Below, in pieces: positions 40,413 to 49,612 of a DNA stretch of 64,000 nucleotides. The DNA is from Carnobacterium alterfunditum DSM 5972 (lineage in GTDB: Bacteria; Bacillota; Bacilli; Lactobacillales; Carnobacteriaceae). The DNA is taken from the NCBI RefSeq assembly GCF_000744115.1, contig NZ_JQLG01000004.1, positions 930,001-994,000 on the forward strand, given 5' to 3'. How positions within the stretch are numbered: the stretch's first letter is position 1; every line of letters starts with the position of its first letter. The notes beneath the pieces were generated by a model. It made no database searches and was not told where the DNA came from. It saw only the letters and a program-made list of their open reading frames with translations. The translations under genes and the position numbers were made by a program.

Positions 40413-40863
40413 AAATCCTGTCCAAAAAAAATAAATTTTGCCAAATGCAGCTATATGATTGTTCCTGTTTGTTTACTTATAGCATCAAAGGCATCCATTA
40501 GCTCTATCTAGCTAATGGATGCCTTTGATTTTTTATATTAGACTCTTCTTTTATTCCTCTAATTAGAGTATCATCTATATTAGTAGACCGTTCATCTGGT
40601 TACGCTAAATAGGGATGGAATAATCGGGATTTCAAAAGAGATTGTCATTTATAACAAAACAATTATTATAGCCATTGATTAGTACAATAAAATGATTAAG
40701 ATTGCAAGGTTTCCTTATATAAATCCAATACATACTCTAGATATTCCTTAAACTAATAGGTGTTACTGTAATAGGCGTTGAAAGCGACTATTGACCCCTA
40801 TTTTTGGATTTTTCTTCGATAGATGTCATACGATGACTCATCATTGGAAGGAGGTGAAAAAAA
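40413..40863. other. Gap upstream of the NfeD/flotillin operon
   Basis: Apart from the strong hairpin at 40484-40536 no gene is visible. It must hold the promoter of the NfeD-flotillin operon; no convincing -35/-10 pair was picked out. Confidence 0.4.
40484..40536 (+). terminator. Orphan strong terminator
   Basis: A perfect 20-bp stem (ATCAAAGGCATCCATTAGCT, 40484-40503; complement 40510-40529) with a 6-nt loop and a T-run on the + strand. No + strand gene lies upstream, so it may end a short untranslated RNA. Confidence 0.85.
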
Positions 40864-41433
40864 GTGTTAACTACTATCTTAGAAGACCCACTGTACTTAC
40901 AATTTGCTTTTGCAGGCTGTATAGCATTAGCCATTTTGACATTACCGCTAAAAGATATTATCAGTGTCGGCTTTTACGACATCAGTGATTTCTTTGTCAC
41001 GGGTATGATTGCTTTTTTTATTACATACGGGATCCTCTTGACCAATCGCTCAATCGTATCCATTTGGTTATTTGCGGGTATCTTTTTTGTCAGTATGATT
41101 ATCATTATGCTCATGAATATTCTCGTTATCCTGCCCTTTAAGAATCGTGCAGAAAATTCAAGCATTACTTCAATCTATGAATTAGAAGGCAAAGAAGCGA
41201 AAGTATCCATTCCGATCACACTCAACGGAACAGGAGAAGTCATCGTCTCTACTGGTTTTACAAGGGTTAACAAAATGGCTAAAATCTATGACAATACGGA
41301 TGGTATAACCGATATTCCAAAAAATGAGAACGTATTGATTATGGATGTCCGCGACAACATTCTTTATGTACTTCCCTATACAAACAGCATTAAAACAATC
41401 GGTAAACCAATGCCGACATGGAATAAGAAATAA
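40864..41433 (+). CDS. NfeD-like membrane protein
   Basis: 189 residues: three to four transmembrane segments (about 12-30, 42-62, 66-90) followed by a C-terminal beta-rich OB-fold (about 105-180). This is the short NfeD form that partners flotillin (like Bacillus YuaF). The GTG start at 40864 follows AAGGAGGTG. It sits 50 bp before the flotillin gene on the same strand, and the two are expected to act together in membrane microdomains. Confidence 0.88.
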   Translation: MLTTILEDPLYLQFAFAGCIALAILTLPLKDIISVGFYDISDFFVTGMIAFFITYGILLTNRSIVSIWLFAGIFFVSMIIIMLMNILVILPFKNRAENSSITSIYELEGKEAKVSIPITLNGTGEVIVSTGFTRVNKMAKIYDNTDGITDIPKNENVLIMDVRDNILYVLPYTNSIKTIGKPMPTWNKK

Positions 41434-41483
41434 AAAAATAACCCCACTATCAAAATCAGACACAAGAAAGTAGGAATTTACAC

Positions 41484-42959
41484 ATGAATCCAGCATTATT
41501 CGGAACCGTTGGCGCAGTCGTCATCGCAATCGTTTTACTAGTAGCATTGGTCAGTCGTTACCGTACAGCTTCTCCCGCGGAAGCCTTAATTATCAGCGGT
41601 ACAGCATTAGGCGACAAAAATGTTTATATTGACCCCAATACGGGCAATAAAATGAAAATCGTTAGTGGAGGCGGTACATTCGTTTGGCCAATTATTCAAT
41701 CTGTTCATAAGTTGTCATTATTATCGTCTAAATTAGACGTGCGCACACCTGAAGTGTATACCGAGGAAGGTGTTCCGGTCGCAGTTGATGGGACTGTTAT
41801 TATTAAAATCGGCTCCACATCAGAAGATATCGCAACAGCCGCTGAACAATATCTTGGTAAGTCAACAGAACAATTAGAAAGCGAAGCGAAAGAAGTCCTA
41901 GAAGGACATTTGCGTTCGATTTTAGGTCGCATGACTGTTGAAGATATTTATCAAAACCGTGATAAATTCAACCAAAATGTTCAAGATGAAGCATCTGGCG
42001 ATTTAGCTAAAATGGGATTGGTTATTTTATCTTTTACAGTAAAAGAAGTAACGGACAAAAATGGTTACCTAGATTCATTAGGTCAAGGACGTATTGCCGA
42101 AGTTAAACGAGATGCCGATATCAAAACAGCGAATGCGGATAAAGAAACACGTATTCAACGAGCACTAGCTGAACAACTGTCTCAAGAAGCTGAATTGCAA
42201 CGACAAACACAGATTGCCGAAGCTGAAAAAGTGAAAAGTCTTCGCATATCTGAATACGGCAGAGAACAAAATATCGCAAAAGCTGAAGCTGAAAGTGCAT
42301 ATGACTTAAAGAAAGCTGAATTAAAGAAAAAAGTTATCATCGAAGAGGGTAACGCTCAAATCATTGAACGTGAAAAACAAATCGAATTGCAAGAAAAAGA
42401 AACCATCAAGCAAGAACGCGAATACGACGCAACTGTCCGTAAAAAAGCTGATGCTGAACGTTACTCTGTTGAGCAACGTGCCGAAGCTGATAAAAACAAA
42501 GCTATTGCTGAATCTGAAGCGAGAGCCAAAGAAATCGAATTAAATGGTATGGCTCAAGCCGAAAGTATTCGTTTAATCGGTCAAGCTGAAGCAGACAGCA
42601 AGACAGCATGGGCTGAAGCTTTGAAACAATACGGTGATGAAGCCATTGCAACCTTACTGATTGAAGCTTATCCTGCAATTGTTCGTGCTGCTGCTGAACC
42701 ATTGAGTAACATTGACAAAATCACAGTTGTAGATAGCGGAAACGGAAATGGTGCATCAGCCATTACTAAAACAGCCCTAAATACATTGGCAGCTTCTCAA
42801 GAGGCCTTTAAAGATGCAACGGGCTTAGACATCAACAATTTAATCAGCTCATTTGCTGGAACAAAGAATGTAGGTCGTCAAATCAGTAATTTAAACGACA
42901 CCTTCACTCAAACAACTACCGTGGCTGAAGAACCAAGTACCACAGAAGATTCAGAATAA
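41484..42959 (+). CDS. floT: Flotillin
   Basis: Scaffold protein of functional membrane microdomains. 491 residues: an N-terminal membrane segment (GAVVIAIVLLVALVS), an SPFH/band-7 domain (about 30-200), a long Ala/Glu/Lys-rich coiled coil (about 200-370) with the AEA repeats of flotillins, and a C-terminal oligomerisation region. The start ATG 41484 has a weak upstream AAGAAAGTAGG. It is paired with an NfeD-like gene, as in Bacillus yuaFG. Confidence 0.95.
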   Translation: MNPALFGTVGAVVIAIVLLVALVSRYRTASPAEALIISGTALGDKNVYIDPNTGNKMKIVSGGGTFVWPIIQSVHKLSLLSSKLDVRTPEVYTEEGVPVAVDGTVIIKIGSTSEDIATAAEQYLGKSTEQLESEAKEVLEGHLRSILGRMTVEDIYQNRDKFNQNVQDEASGDLAKMGLVILSFTVKEVTDKNGYLDSLGQGRIAEVKRDADIKTANADKETRIQRALAEQLSQEAELQRQTQIAEAEKVKSLRISEYGREQNIAKAEAESAYDLKKAELKKKVIIEEGNAQIIEREKQIELQEKETIKQEREYDATVRKKADAERYSVEQRAEADKNKAIAESEARAKEIELNGMAQAESIRLIGQAEADSKTAWAEALKQYGDEAIATLLIEAYPAIVRAAAEPLSNIDKITVVDSGNGNGASAITKTALNTLAASQEAFKDATGLDINNLISSFAGTKNVGRQISNLNDTFTQTTTVAEEPSTTEDSE

Positions 42960-42980
42960 TCATTTAAATACCTATATTAG

Positions 42981-43026
42981 TGCACGGCTAGGGGCCTTGT
43001 GGTGGTTCGATTCCACCTCGTGTATT
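42981..43026 (+). other. tRNA-like remnant (acceptor and T-arm)
   Basis: TGCACG (42981-42986) can pair with CGTGTA (43019-43024), and between them GGTGGTTCGATTCCACC (43001-43017) is a canonical T-stem and T-loop (TTCGATT). The D-arm and anticodon arm are absent, so it is not a functional tRNA. Confidence 0.55.
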
Positions 43027-43257
43027 TTAATTAGATCAAACGGTTTCCAAAAACAACTCCAATAAAAAATTTTTCGTTAAAAGGTTGATCTGGAATCAAG
43101 ATAGAATATACATAAACCTATGCATATATAATGTTTGATCATTGTCAGTTCTTATACTGGTGAATCTGTACGCAACTAAAGAGTAAGCTATCATTTCAGC
43201 CCCACCTACCAGACATCAGCAAACTAGAACGGTATTTTAATGGACATATAAATCAAA

Positions 43258-43294
43258 AAAAGAGGTAAGCTTGATGTAAACAAGCTTACCTCTT
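43258..43294 (-). terminator. Terminator of the histidine operon
   Basis: Perfect 14-bp arms AAGAGGTAAGCTTG / CAAGCTTACCTCTT with a 7-nt loop. On the minus strand it is followed by TTTTTGATTT. It lies about 200 nt beyond hisI(E). Confidence 0.9.
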
Positions 43295-43497
43295 AAAAAT
43301 ATCAAGACCTTTTCGCATGTTTTTTAGAAATGTTTTATACCACATCTATTTTTTTACGTTCTATCGAAAGCAATCAATTTAAGCATGTTTCCCCTACATT
43401 CTTCAGACGATTTCCTTTGCTTTACCTAATGAAACTACCAAAGGAGATTCATTTAGGCTAAAAAAATTCTTTCAATTTTTTGCTGTGTGCTTACTAT

Positions 43498-44139
43498 TTA
43501 CCAAACATCTATATCTTTTCGTTCACCTTTAAAATTGTTGCTTTTTTGATGGCGCTCAGCCAACACTGCGGCAACATTATCAACGGCAACGCCTTGATCA
43601 TGTAGCAAGACTCCAAGGTGGTACAACAAGTCAGCTGTTTCATTGGCAGTTTCTTTTTTGTCTGCATTTTTTGCGGCAATGATGACTTCAACTGCTTCTT
43701 CACCAAATTTTTTGGCTATTTTATCGATTCCTTCTGTTAACAGGTAATTTGTGTAGGAAGCTCCTGCTTTTTCTTTTTCCCGGTCTTGAATCGTTTGCTC
43801 GATATCTTTCAGCGTAAACGCTGGAGCGACATCAAAACAGCTTTCCGTATTTCGGTGACACGTTGGGCCTGCTGGGTTTACCATTATGAGCAATGCATCT
43901 TGATCGCAGTCCAAATACATTTCTTTTACATATTGGACATTCTGACTGCTTTCGCCTTTTTTCCATAATCGCTCTTTGCTTCTGGAATAGAACCAAACGA
44001 CTTCTTCTTTTTTTGTAATTTCAAAAGCTTCTTCATTCATGTACCCAACCATTAGTACGTTTTTATTCGTGTAATGTTGCAAGATAACCGTCAATAACCC
44101 TTTTGAAAAATCAGGCTTCAACTCATCGTAATTAGACAT
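43498..44139 (-). CDS. hisI: Phosphoribosyl-AMP cyclohydrolase / phosphoribosyl-ATP diphosphatase (fusion)
   Basis: Bifunctional HisI-HisE protein for steps 2 and 3 of histidine synthesis, 213 residues. The N-terminal half is the metal-dependent cyclohydrolase (LDCDQDALL, GPTCHRNTESCF) and the C-terminal half from about residue 118 is the diphosphatase (KKFGEEAVEVIIAAKN, ADLLYHLGVLL). It overlaps hisF by eight bases and is the last gene of the operon. Confidence 0.96.
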   Translation of the reverse strand: MSNYDELKPDFSKGLLTVILQHYTNKNVLMVGYMNEEAFEITKKEEVVWFYSRSKERLWKKGESSQNVQYVKEMYLDCDQDALLIMVNPAGPTCHRNTESCFDVAPAFTLKDIEQTIQDREKEKAGASYTNYLLTEGIDKIAKKFGEEAVEVIIAAKNADKKETANETADLLYHLGVLLHDQGVAVDNVAAVLAERHQKSNNFKGERKDIDVW

Positions 44140-44896
44140 AACGCATCGGTACTCCTTTCTTTGTACAGCTATCTTTTACTTCTGCAATTAAGATTTCTTC
44201 ATCATGGAAAATAGAAGCGGCCAATCCAGCAGATACATTGGTCTCTTTGAATAACTCTGCAAAGTGTCGGGCGTTTCCGCCACCTCCAGAAGCAATGACC
44301 GGAATATGAACGGCTTGTTCAATTAGCCTCAATAGACGATGATCAAAACCTTGTTTCATTCCATCATAATCCATACTGGTGACCAATAATTCTCCGGCAC
44401 CTAATGCCTCAACTTCTTTTACCCACTCGAGCGTTCGCTTAGCCGTTCGCTTTTTCCCGCCATGAGTATAGCAGAACCAGTCTTCTTCTTCCGGTTCCCA
44501 TTGTGCATCGATCGCGATACAAATGCATTGCGAGCCAAACTTTTCACTAGCCTCTTTAATGAATGCAGGATTTGCCAGTGCAGCAGAATTCAAGCTGACT
44601 TTATCCGCTCCTGCATTGAGTAACTGGGAGATGTCTGCTAGATTTTTAATGCCCCCTCCGATAGTTAAAGGAATAAACAATTCTTTAGCTGTCTTGCGGA
44701 TGACATCAATCATGAGTGCATGTCCGGTTTCTGTTGCAGAAATATCCAAAAAAACCAGTTCATCCGCTCCGAGGGCATTGTATTGTTTCGCCATCTTAAC
44801 AGGATCGCCAATTTCTCTTAATTGTTTAAATTGAATACCCTTGACCACTTGGCCGTCTTTTACATCCAAGCAAGGAATGATCCGTTTTTTAATCAT
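44132..44896 (-). CDS. hisF: Imidazole glycerol phosphate synthase, HisF
   Basis: Cyclase subunit of IGP synthase, a TIM barrel of 254 residues. The catalytic aspartates lie in IIPCLDVKDGQVVKG and ICIAIDAQ, and the phosphate site is ASGGGGNARH. It overlaps hisA and hisI by eight bases each. Confidence 0.97.
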   Translation of the reverse strand: MIKKRIIPCLDVKDGQVVKGIQFKQLREIGDPVKMAKQYNALGADELVFLDISATETGHALMIDVIRKTAKELFIPLTIGGGIKNLADISQLLNAGADKVSLNSAALANPAFIKEASEKFGSQCICIAIDAQWEPEEEDWFCYTHGGKKRTAKRTLEWVKEVEALGAGELLVTSMDYDGMKQGFDHRLLRLIEQAVHIPVIASGGGGNARHFAELFKETNVSAGLAASIFHDEEILIAEVKDSCTKKGVPMRYV

Positions 44897-45599
44897 CGTC
44901 TAGTCCCTCCCAGAAAGCATGTGTGTTGGCTGCTTTTCCAACAATCGCTGCAGCAACACCCGCTTTCTCTAATTTTCGGATATCTTCAAGACTACGTATA
45001 CCGCCTGAAGCCGTGATAGGGTGTTTGGAAAACCTGGCTAATGCACCGGTCACTTCCACATTTGGACCACCCATTTTCCCATCTTTTGTAATGTCTGTAT
45101 AAATGATTCCTCCTAAAGGCAAATCGTTTACCGCTTCGGCTACTTCGTAAATGGTCTGTTCACTGACTTCTGTCCAGCCATTCAATGCGACTTTCTCTCC
45201 TTTCGCATCAAGTCCCAAGTAAATCTTTCCGGGATAGCGTGTGGTCATTTTCGCGAGCCAGTCTCTATCCTGAAGACCTTTGGTTCCAACAATGACATAA
45301 GAAGCTCCTGCTTCAAGGTAATGCTGGATGGTCTTTTCAGAGCGGATTCCCCCACCGATTTCTATCGGGACGGTACTTCTTTTAAATAGTGTTTCGATAT
45401 AAGCGCTAGAAGTTGGCTGTTTCTTGACTGCTCCCATCAAATCAACAACATGGATGCGTGTGACTTGAGGATACCGAGTGTAAAAAGCAATAGCCTCTTC
45501 AGGCGTTCGTTTCATTTCTTCTTTGGTTGCATAATCCCCCTCTGTCAGACGGACACTTTTATTGTCGATCAAATCGATTGCTGGCCATATCTCAATCAT
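44889..45599 (-). CDS. hisA: ProFAR isomerase
   Basis: Step 4 isomerase, TIM barrel of 236 residues: WPAIDLIDNKSVRLTEGDY at the start, GGGIRSEKTI and TASGGIRSLEDI in the barrel. It overlaps hisH by four bases and hisF by eight. Confidence 0.97.
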   Translation of the reverse strand: MIEIWPAIDLIDNKSVRLTEGDYATKEEMKRTPEEAIAFYTRYPQVTRIHVVDLMGAVKKQPTSSAYIETLFKRSTVPIEIGGGIRSEKTIQHYLEAGASYVIVGTKGLQDRDWLAKMTTRYPGKIYLGLDAKGEKVALNGWTEVSEQTIYEVAEAVNDLPLGGIIYTDITKDGKMGGPNVEVTGALARFSKHPITASGGIRSLEDIRKLEKAGVAAAIVGKAANTHAFWEGLDDD

Positions 45600-46171
45600 T
45601 CAAATCCTCCTTGCAGTGCTTGATTTAAAATCGCCAATCCTATTTTTCCGCTTTTTTCAGGATGGAATTGAATACCTAAAATGTTATCTTTTTGCACAAT
45701 TGCTACCACTTCTTGCCCATAATCAGTTGTAGCGACAATATTTTCCTTGGTGACTGCTTTATAGGAATGAATGAAATACACATCGCCATTTAAACTTGGA
45801 AGAGTTGAGTGCAACGCATTCCATCCGAGATGCGGTACAGGGTGCGGGCTAATGATTCTTTCAACTGTACCAGGCAGATAGCCAAGACCGTCGACATTCC
45901 CTTCTTCACTGTGCTCAAACAACAACTGCATGCCAAGGCAAATCCCCACCAATCGTTTGGTTTCTTTTAACTCATTCAATAAAGGAACTAGGTCTTGTGC
46001 GTGAATTCGGTCCATAGCATCTTTGAAGTGTCCGACACCTGGCAGGATAATGGTGTCTGCCTGCCGAAGAGTATCTTCATCTTTGGTTACTTCTACCTCA
46101 TAACCCAGAAAACGGATGGCATTGGTTAAATTGGCAATGTTTCCCAAACCATAATCCATGATTGCTATCAT
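45596..46171 (-). CDS. hisH: Imidazole glycerol phosphate synthase, HisH
   Basis: Glutaminase subunit, 191 residues. Nucleophile Cys in GICLGMQLLFE; His and Glu in GIQFHPEKSG. It supplies ammonia to HisF. It starts within the hisB stop (ATGA overlap). Confidence 0.97.
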   Translation of the reverse strand: MIAIMDYGLGNIANLTNAIRFLGYEVEVTKDEDTLRQADTIILPGVGHFKDAMDRIHAQDLVPLLNELKETKRLVGICLGMQLLFEHSEEGNVDGLGYLPGTVERIISPHPVPHLGWNALHSTLPSLNGDVYFIHSYKAVTKENIVATTDYGQEVVAIVQKDNILGIQFHPEKSGKIGLAILNQALQGGFE

Positions 46172-46746
46172 TCAATCACTCCTTTAGAAGAGGGCAGACG
46201 GTCGACACCTGAATCGCTCAGCGCTATCCGAACACTTTGGGCAAATGCTTTGAATAAAGCCTCAATTTCATGGTGCGTATTTCCTCCCCTGATTAAATCC
46301 AGATGAGTTGTGTACCGGGCATGAATGACGACCGCATAGAAAAACTCTTTAACCAGTTCCACATCAAACGTTCCAACAGTCGCTTTTGAAAAATCTGCAT
46401 CAAAGTGCAAGTAAGGGCGTCCGCTGATATCGGTCACTGATCGAGCCAAGGTTTCATCCATCGGTACATAAGCTGTACCATAGCGTGTCATACGCTCTTT
46501 TTCTTTACCCAATTCAGCCAACAATTGTCCCAATACGATGCCAACATCTTCAGTCGTATGATGAGCATCCACATCTGTATCCCCATCGACTGTCAAATTT
46601 AGTACAAAATGGCCGTGAAAAGCAAATAAATTCAGCATATGATTTAAAAAACCAACTCCTGTTTCAATGTTAGAAGGATCGAAACCTTGTTTCAACGACA
46701 TACTGATTTTTGTTTCTTTGGTATTGCGTTCTATAAATACTGTCAT
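46168..46746 (-). CDS. hisB: Imidazoleglycerol-phosphate dehydratase
   Basis: Single-function IGP dehydratase, 192 residues; metal-binding DVDAHHTTEDVGI and GGNTHHEIEALFKA. The start at ATG 46746 forms ATGA with the hisC stop and has GGAGAA seven bases before it. It is not fused to a histidinol phosphatase; that activity comes from the PHP-type gene at 50593. Confidence 0.96.
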   Translation of the reverse strand: MTVFIERNTKETKISMSLKQGFDPSNIETGVGFLNHMLNLFAFHGHFVLNLTVDGDTDVDAHHTTEDVGIVLGQLLAELGKEKERMTRYGTAYVPMDETLARSVTDISGRPYLHFDADFSKATVGTFDVELVKEFFYAVVIHARYTTHLDLIRGGNTHHEIEALFKAFAQSVRIALSDSGVDRLPSSKGVIE

Positions 46747-47741
46747 AGTCTTATTCTCCATTCTTTTATAATTGATTCAAGTTGCGTTAATTGTTCATCT
46801 GTCGCTATTGAATAGCGGACGGCTTTTTGCAGTAACGGATGGGACGAATCAGGATACGTTCTCGGCTGAAATCCGCTTTGTTGGATGTACTTCCCTAATT
46901 CCAAGGCAACTTCACCGTAAGTAAAAACGAAGTTCGCTTGACTTGGCAGCACAGTCATCACATCACTGACTTCTTTCTTAAAAATGTCTTTCAATTTTCC
47001 AGCTAGCTTTCTTTGATGATTCATAAAGGTTTCCAGTTTAGTTGTATTTTCGAATAAGTATGCAGCTATATTAATAGATAAAGTATTTATCGGATAAGGG
47101 TGAGCGACTGAATTCAACAACGTCATCGTTGCCAAACTGCTGGTCACTATTCCGATGCGCAAACCCGCCAAACCATATATTTTGGAAAGTGTCTGCATGA
47201 CAATAACATGCTCCCCTTCTGGACGAACGGCTTTTTGTTCCGCGAAGTCCATATAAGCTTCGTCGATAATCAAATACCCATTCAGTTCTTGCATCAGATC
47301 CGCCGCAGCCTGAACAAATCCATCTGGATGAAGCATCCCAAGCGGATTGTTCGGCTGGGAAAAAATGAAGAATGATGGTTTGATTTTTTCCATCTGTACA
47401 AGCGTACTTGCATAATCAAATGATCCATCCTCGTTACACTCCACATTATGGATAGGACGCTTCAATTGATTGGCGTATTCTTCGTACATTGAAAAATCTG
47501 GCTCAAAAGTCATTACAGGACCCGTTCCTAGAACCATCATACATTTTTGAATCCATTCATCTGAGCCGTTGGCGAAACTGACCAATTCAGGATCCAATCC
47601 ATAGAATTCTGCGTACACCTTCGCCAGATGTTTGTACTCATCATCCCCATATTGATTGAAAGGCGTTTTTAGCACAATTTCTTGCAATTCTTCATCTGTC
47701 AATGAACGGTACGGACTTTCATTTTTGTGGATACGAATCAT
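46743..47741 (-). CDS. hisC: Histidinol-phosphate aminotransferase
   Basis: PLP-dependent aminotransferase, 332 residues. The PLP lysine lies in QTLSKIYGLAGLRIG, with FIFSQPNNPLG and IIDEAYMDFAEQ before it. ATG 47741 forms ATGA with the hisD stop and has AAGGAGG; the frame also extends to a GTG at 47759 inside hisD. Confidence 0.95.
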   Translation of the reverse strand: MIRIHKNESPYRSLTDEELQEIVLKTPFNQYGDDEYKHLAKVYAEFYGLDPELVSFANGSDEWIQKCMMVLGTGPVMTFEPDFSMYEEYANQLKRPIHNVECNEDGSFDYASTLVQMEKIKPSFFIFSQPNNPLGMLHPDGFVQAAADLMQELNGYLIIDEAYMDFAEQKAVRPEGEHVIVMQTLSKIYGLAGLRIGIVTSSLATMTLLNSVAHPYPINTLSINIAAYLFENTTKLETFMNHQRKLAGKLKDIFKKEVSDVMTVLPSQANFVFTYGEVALELGKYIQQSGFQPRTYPDSSHPLLQKAVRYSIATDEQLTQLESIIKEWRIRL

Positions 47742-49000
47742 TTTTCTTCCTCCTTCCACCTGACAGCAAGAGAATCATGGTGCGCTTGTAATTCTTCTTC
47801 CTTTGCAATACGCATACCGAAAGGAGCCATTTTTTGGAACGTCTCTTTTTTCAACTGGATCACAGAATTAGTTCGCAGAAAGTCGTTCACTGTCAATCCA
47901 TTGGCAAATCGAGCATTTCCATTGGTTGGCAGAACATGACTTGGACCTGCAACGTAGTCCCCGATTGCTTCTGGTGAATACGGACCAATAAAAAGAGCCC
48001 CCGCTGTTTTTATTTCAGAAATGTACTCTTCAGCGTTCTTTGTCTGGATGGATACATGCTCTCCAGCAATCAGGTTCACGATTTCAATGGTTTCTCGTTT
48101 CCCACTAGTCAAAATTGTGTAGTGATGGTCTTTCAGACTTCCGTTGATGACACTTAACCGGCTTTGCTTCAGTTTTTGCTTGTCAATTTCTGCTTCAACA
48201 GCGGCCAACTTTTCTTTATTGGTACTGATTAAAAATGTACGAGCCATCTCATCGTGTTCAGCCTGAGCCAGCACATCTAGGGCTACCCATTCTTCGTTAG
48301 CAGTCTCGTCTACTACCAAAACGATTTCGGAAGGTCCAGCAATAGAATCAATTCCGACATCGCCATATACCAGTTTCTTTGCCAACGCTACGTACTGGTT
48401 TCCGGGACCTACTATTTTATCAACCTTTGGAATCGTTTCAGTTCCGTAAGCCATTGCGGCTATGCCCTGAGCTCCGCCTGATTGATAGACATGATCGACT
48501 TGGGCAATAAAGCAGGCAGCTAATGTGGTCTTATTGATTCCACCCGGTTGAGGAGGAGTGACAATGATTGTTTCTCTCACTCCAGCTACATTGGCTAAAG
48601 TGGCTGTCATCAATACCGTTGACGGATAACTTGCTTTTCCACCAGGCACATAAATCCCTATTCGATTTAACGGCTGAATATTTTGATAAAGTTCTGACTT
48701 CGGCATGGTTGACCACTTAATGGACTCTTGATACTTATAGATTTGTTTATACGCTTCTTCCAATGCATCGCGCAGTTCGCTGTCCAATTCATTGTAGGCT
48801 TTTCTCATTTCGGCAATTGGAACTTCCAGCTGATCCGAATCCAATTCCACTCCATCAAATTGTCTAGCGTAATCAATAAGAGCGTCATCCCCACTTTCCT
48901 GAACTTTATGGATGATATCCATTACCGCTTTAGCCTTGGAAAGATCAGTCTGATTTGCAGATTTATACTGGTTTTTAAATTCTTCTGCTGTATACATCAA
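47738..49000 (-). CDS. hisD: Histidinol dehydrogenase
   Basis: NAD-dependent oxidation of histidinol to histidine, 420 residues. Motifs YVPGGKASYPSTVLM, GPGNQYVALAKK, AGPSEIVLV, LAQAEHDEMAR and GPSHVLPTNGNARF. The zinc-site His and Glu lie in these blocks. It overlaps hisG by four bases. Confidence 0.97.
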   Translation of the reverse strand: MMYTAEEFKNQYKSANQTDLSKAKAVMDIIHKVQESGDDALIDYARQFDGVELDSDQLEVPIAEMRKAYNELDSELRDALEEAYKQIYKYQESIKWSTMPKSELYQNIQPLNRIGIYVPGGKASYPSTVLMTATLANVAGVRETIIVTPPQPGGINKTTLAACFIAQVDHVYQSGGAQGIAAMAYGTETIPKVDKIVGPGNQYVALAKKLVYGDVGIDSIAGPSEIVLVVDETANEEWVALDVLAQAEHDEMARTFLISTNKEKLAAVEAEIDKQKLKQSRLSVINGSLKDHHYTILTSGKRETIEIVNLIAGEHVSIQTKNAEEYISEIKTAGALFIGPYSPEAIGDYVAGPSHVLPTNGNARFANGLTVNDFLRTNSVIQLKKETFQKMAPFGMRIAKEEELQAHHDSLAVRWKEEEK

Positions 49001-49599
49001 TTCACCTTCAATACATTAATAATTTTTTGGATTTCCTCATACTTTGAAAAATAGGCATGTTTGTTGGAAATAAGGCGAGCGTTTATCTCGTCTAGTCTTA
49101 CTTGTTCGCTCAACCCATTTTCACGCAAAGTGGTCCCGGATTGAACGATATCCATGATGGCATCCGCCATGTCGATCGTCGCAGCCAATTCAACGGAACC
49201 TTTCAAGGCAATAATTTTGACGGGTTGCATGATAGTATCAAAATAACGCTGCGTGTAGTGTACATACTTAGTTGCCACTATTGGATACTCGTTCTGAGGA
49301 TGCTTGCTAGCCAAAGCAAAATGACAATAACCAAATGGTAAGTTCATTAAGTTATTAAGCGTTCGATTTTGTTCAAACAATACATCACTCCCGGTTATTC
49401 CTAAATCGGCTATCCCCTCTTCCACATAGACTGGAACATCTTCTCCTTTAACAAGCAAAAACCGAATATCTTCTATAAGGACGACTAGCTCTCTTGATAC
49501 TGATTTCAATGCAGTTGACCATTCAGTCAACTGAATGGAATCAAGGTAATTGATGAAATCTTTCAGTTGTCTTCCTTTTGATAAAGCAATTGTTATCAT
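48997..49599 (-). CDS. hisG: ATP phosphoribosyltransferase, short form
   Basis: First and committed enzyme of histidine synthesis. 200 residues, without the C-terminal regulatory domain, so it needs HisZ as in Lactococcus and Bacillus. ALSKGRQ at the N-terminus and ADLGITGSDVLFE are typical; the PRPP loop is DIVQSGTTLRENGL. Confidence 0.96.
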   Translation of the reverse strand: MITIALSKGRQLKDFINYLDSIQLTEWSTALKSVSRELVVLIEDIRFLLVKGEDVPVYVEEGIADLGITGSDVLFEQNRTLNNLMNLPFGYCHFALASKHPQNEYPIVATKYVHYTQRYFDTIMQPVKIIALKGSVELAATIDMADAIMDIVQSGTTLRENGLSEQVRLDEINARLISNKHAYFSKYEEIQKIINVLKVN

Positions 49600-49612
49600 G
49601 CTGACACTCCCC

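Larger units (their letters stand above)
42960..43497. other. Gap between flotillin and the histidine operon
   Basis: No protein gene. It contains a tRNA-like mini-helix (42981-43026) and the terminator of the histidine operon (43258-43294). Confidence 0.5.
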
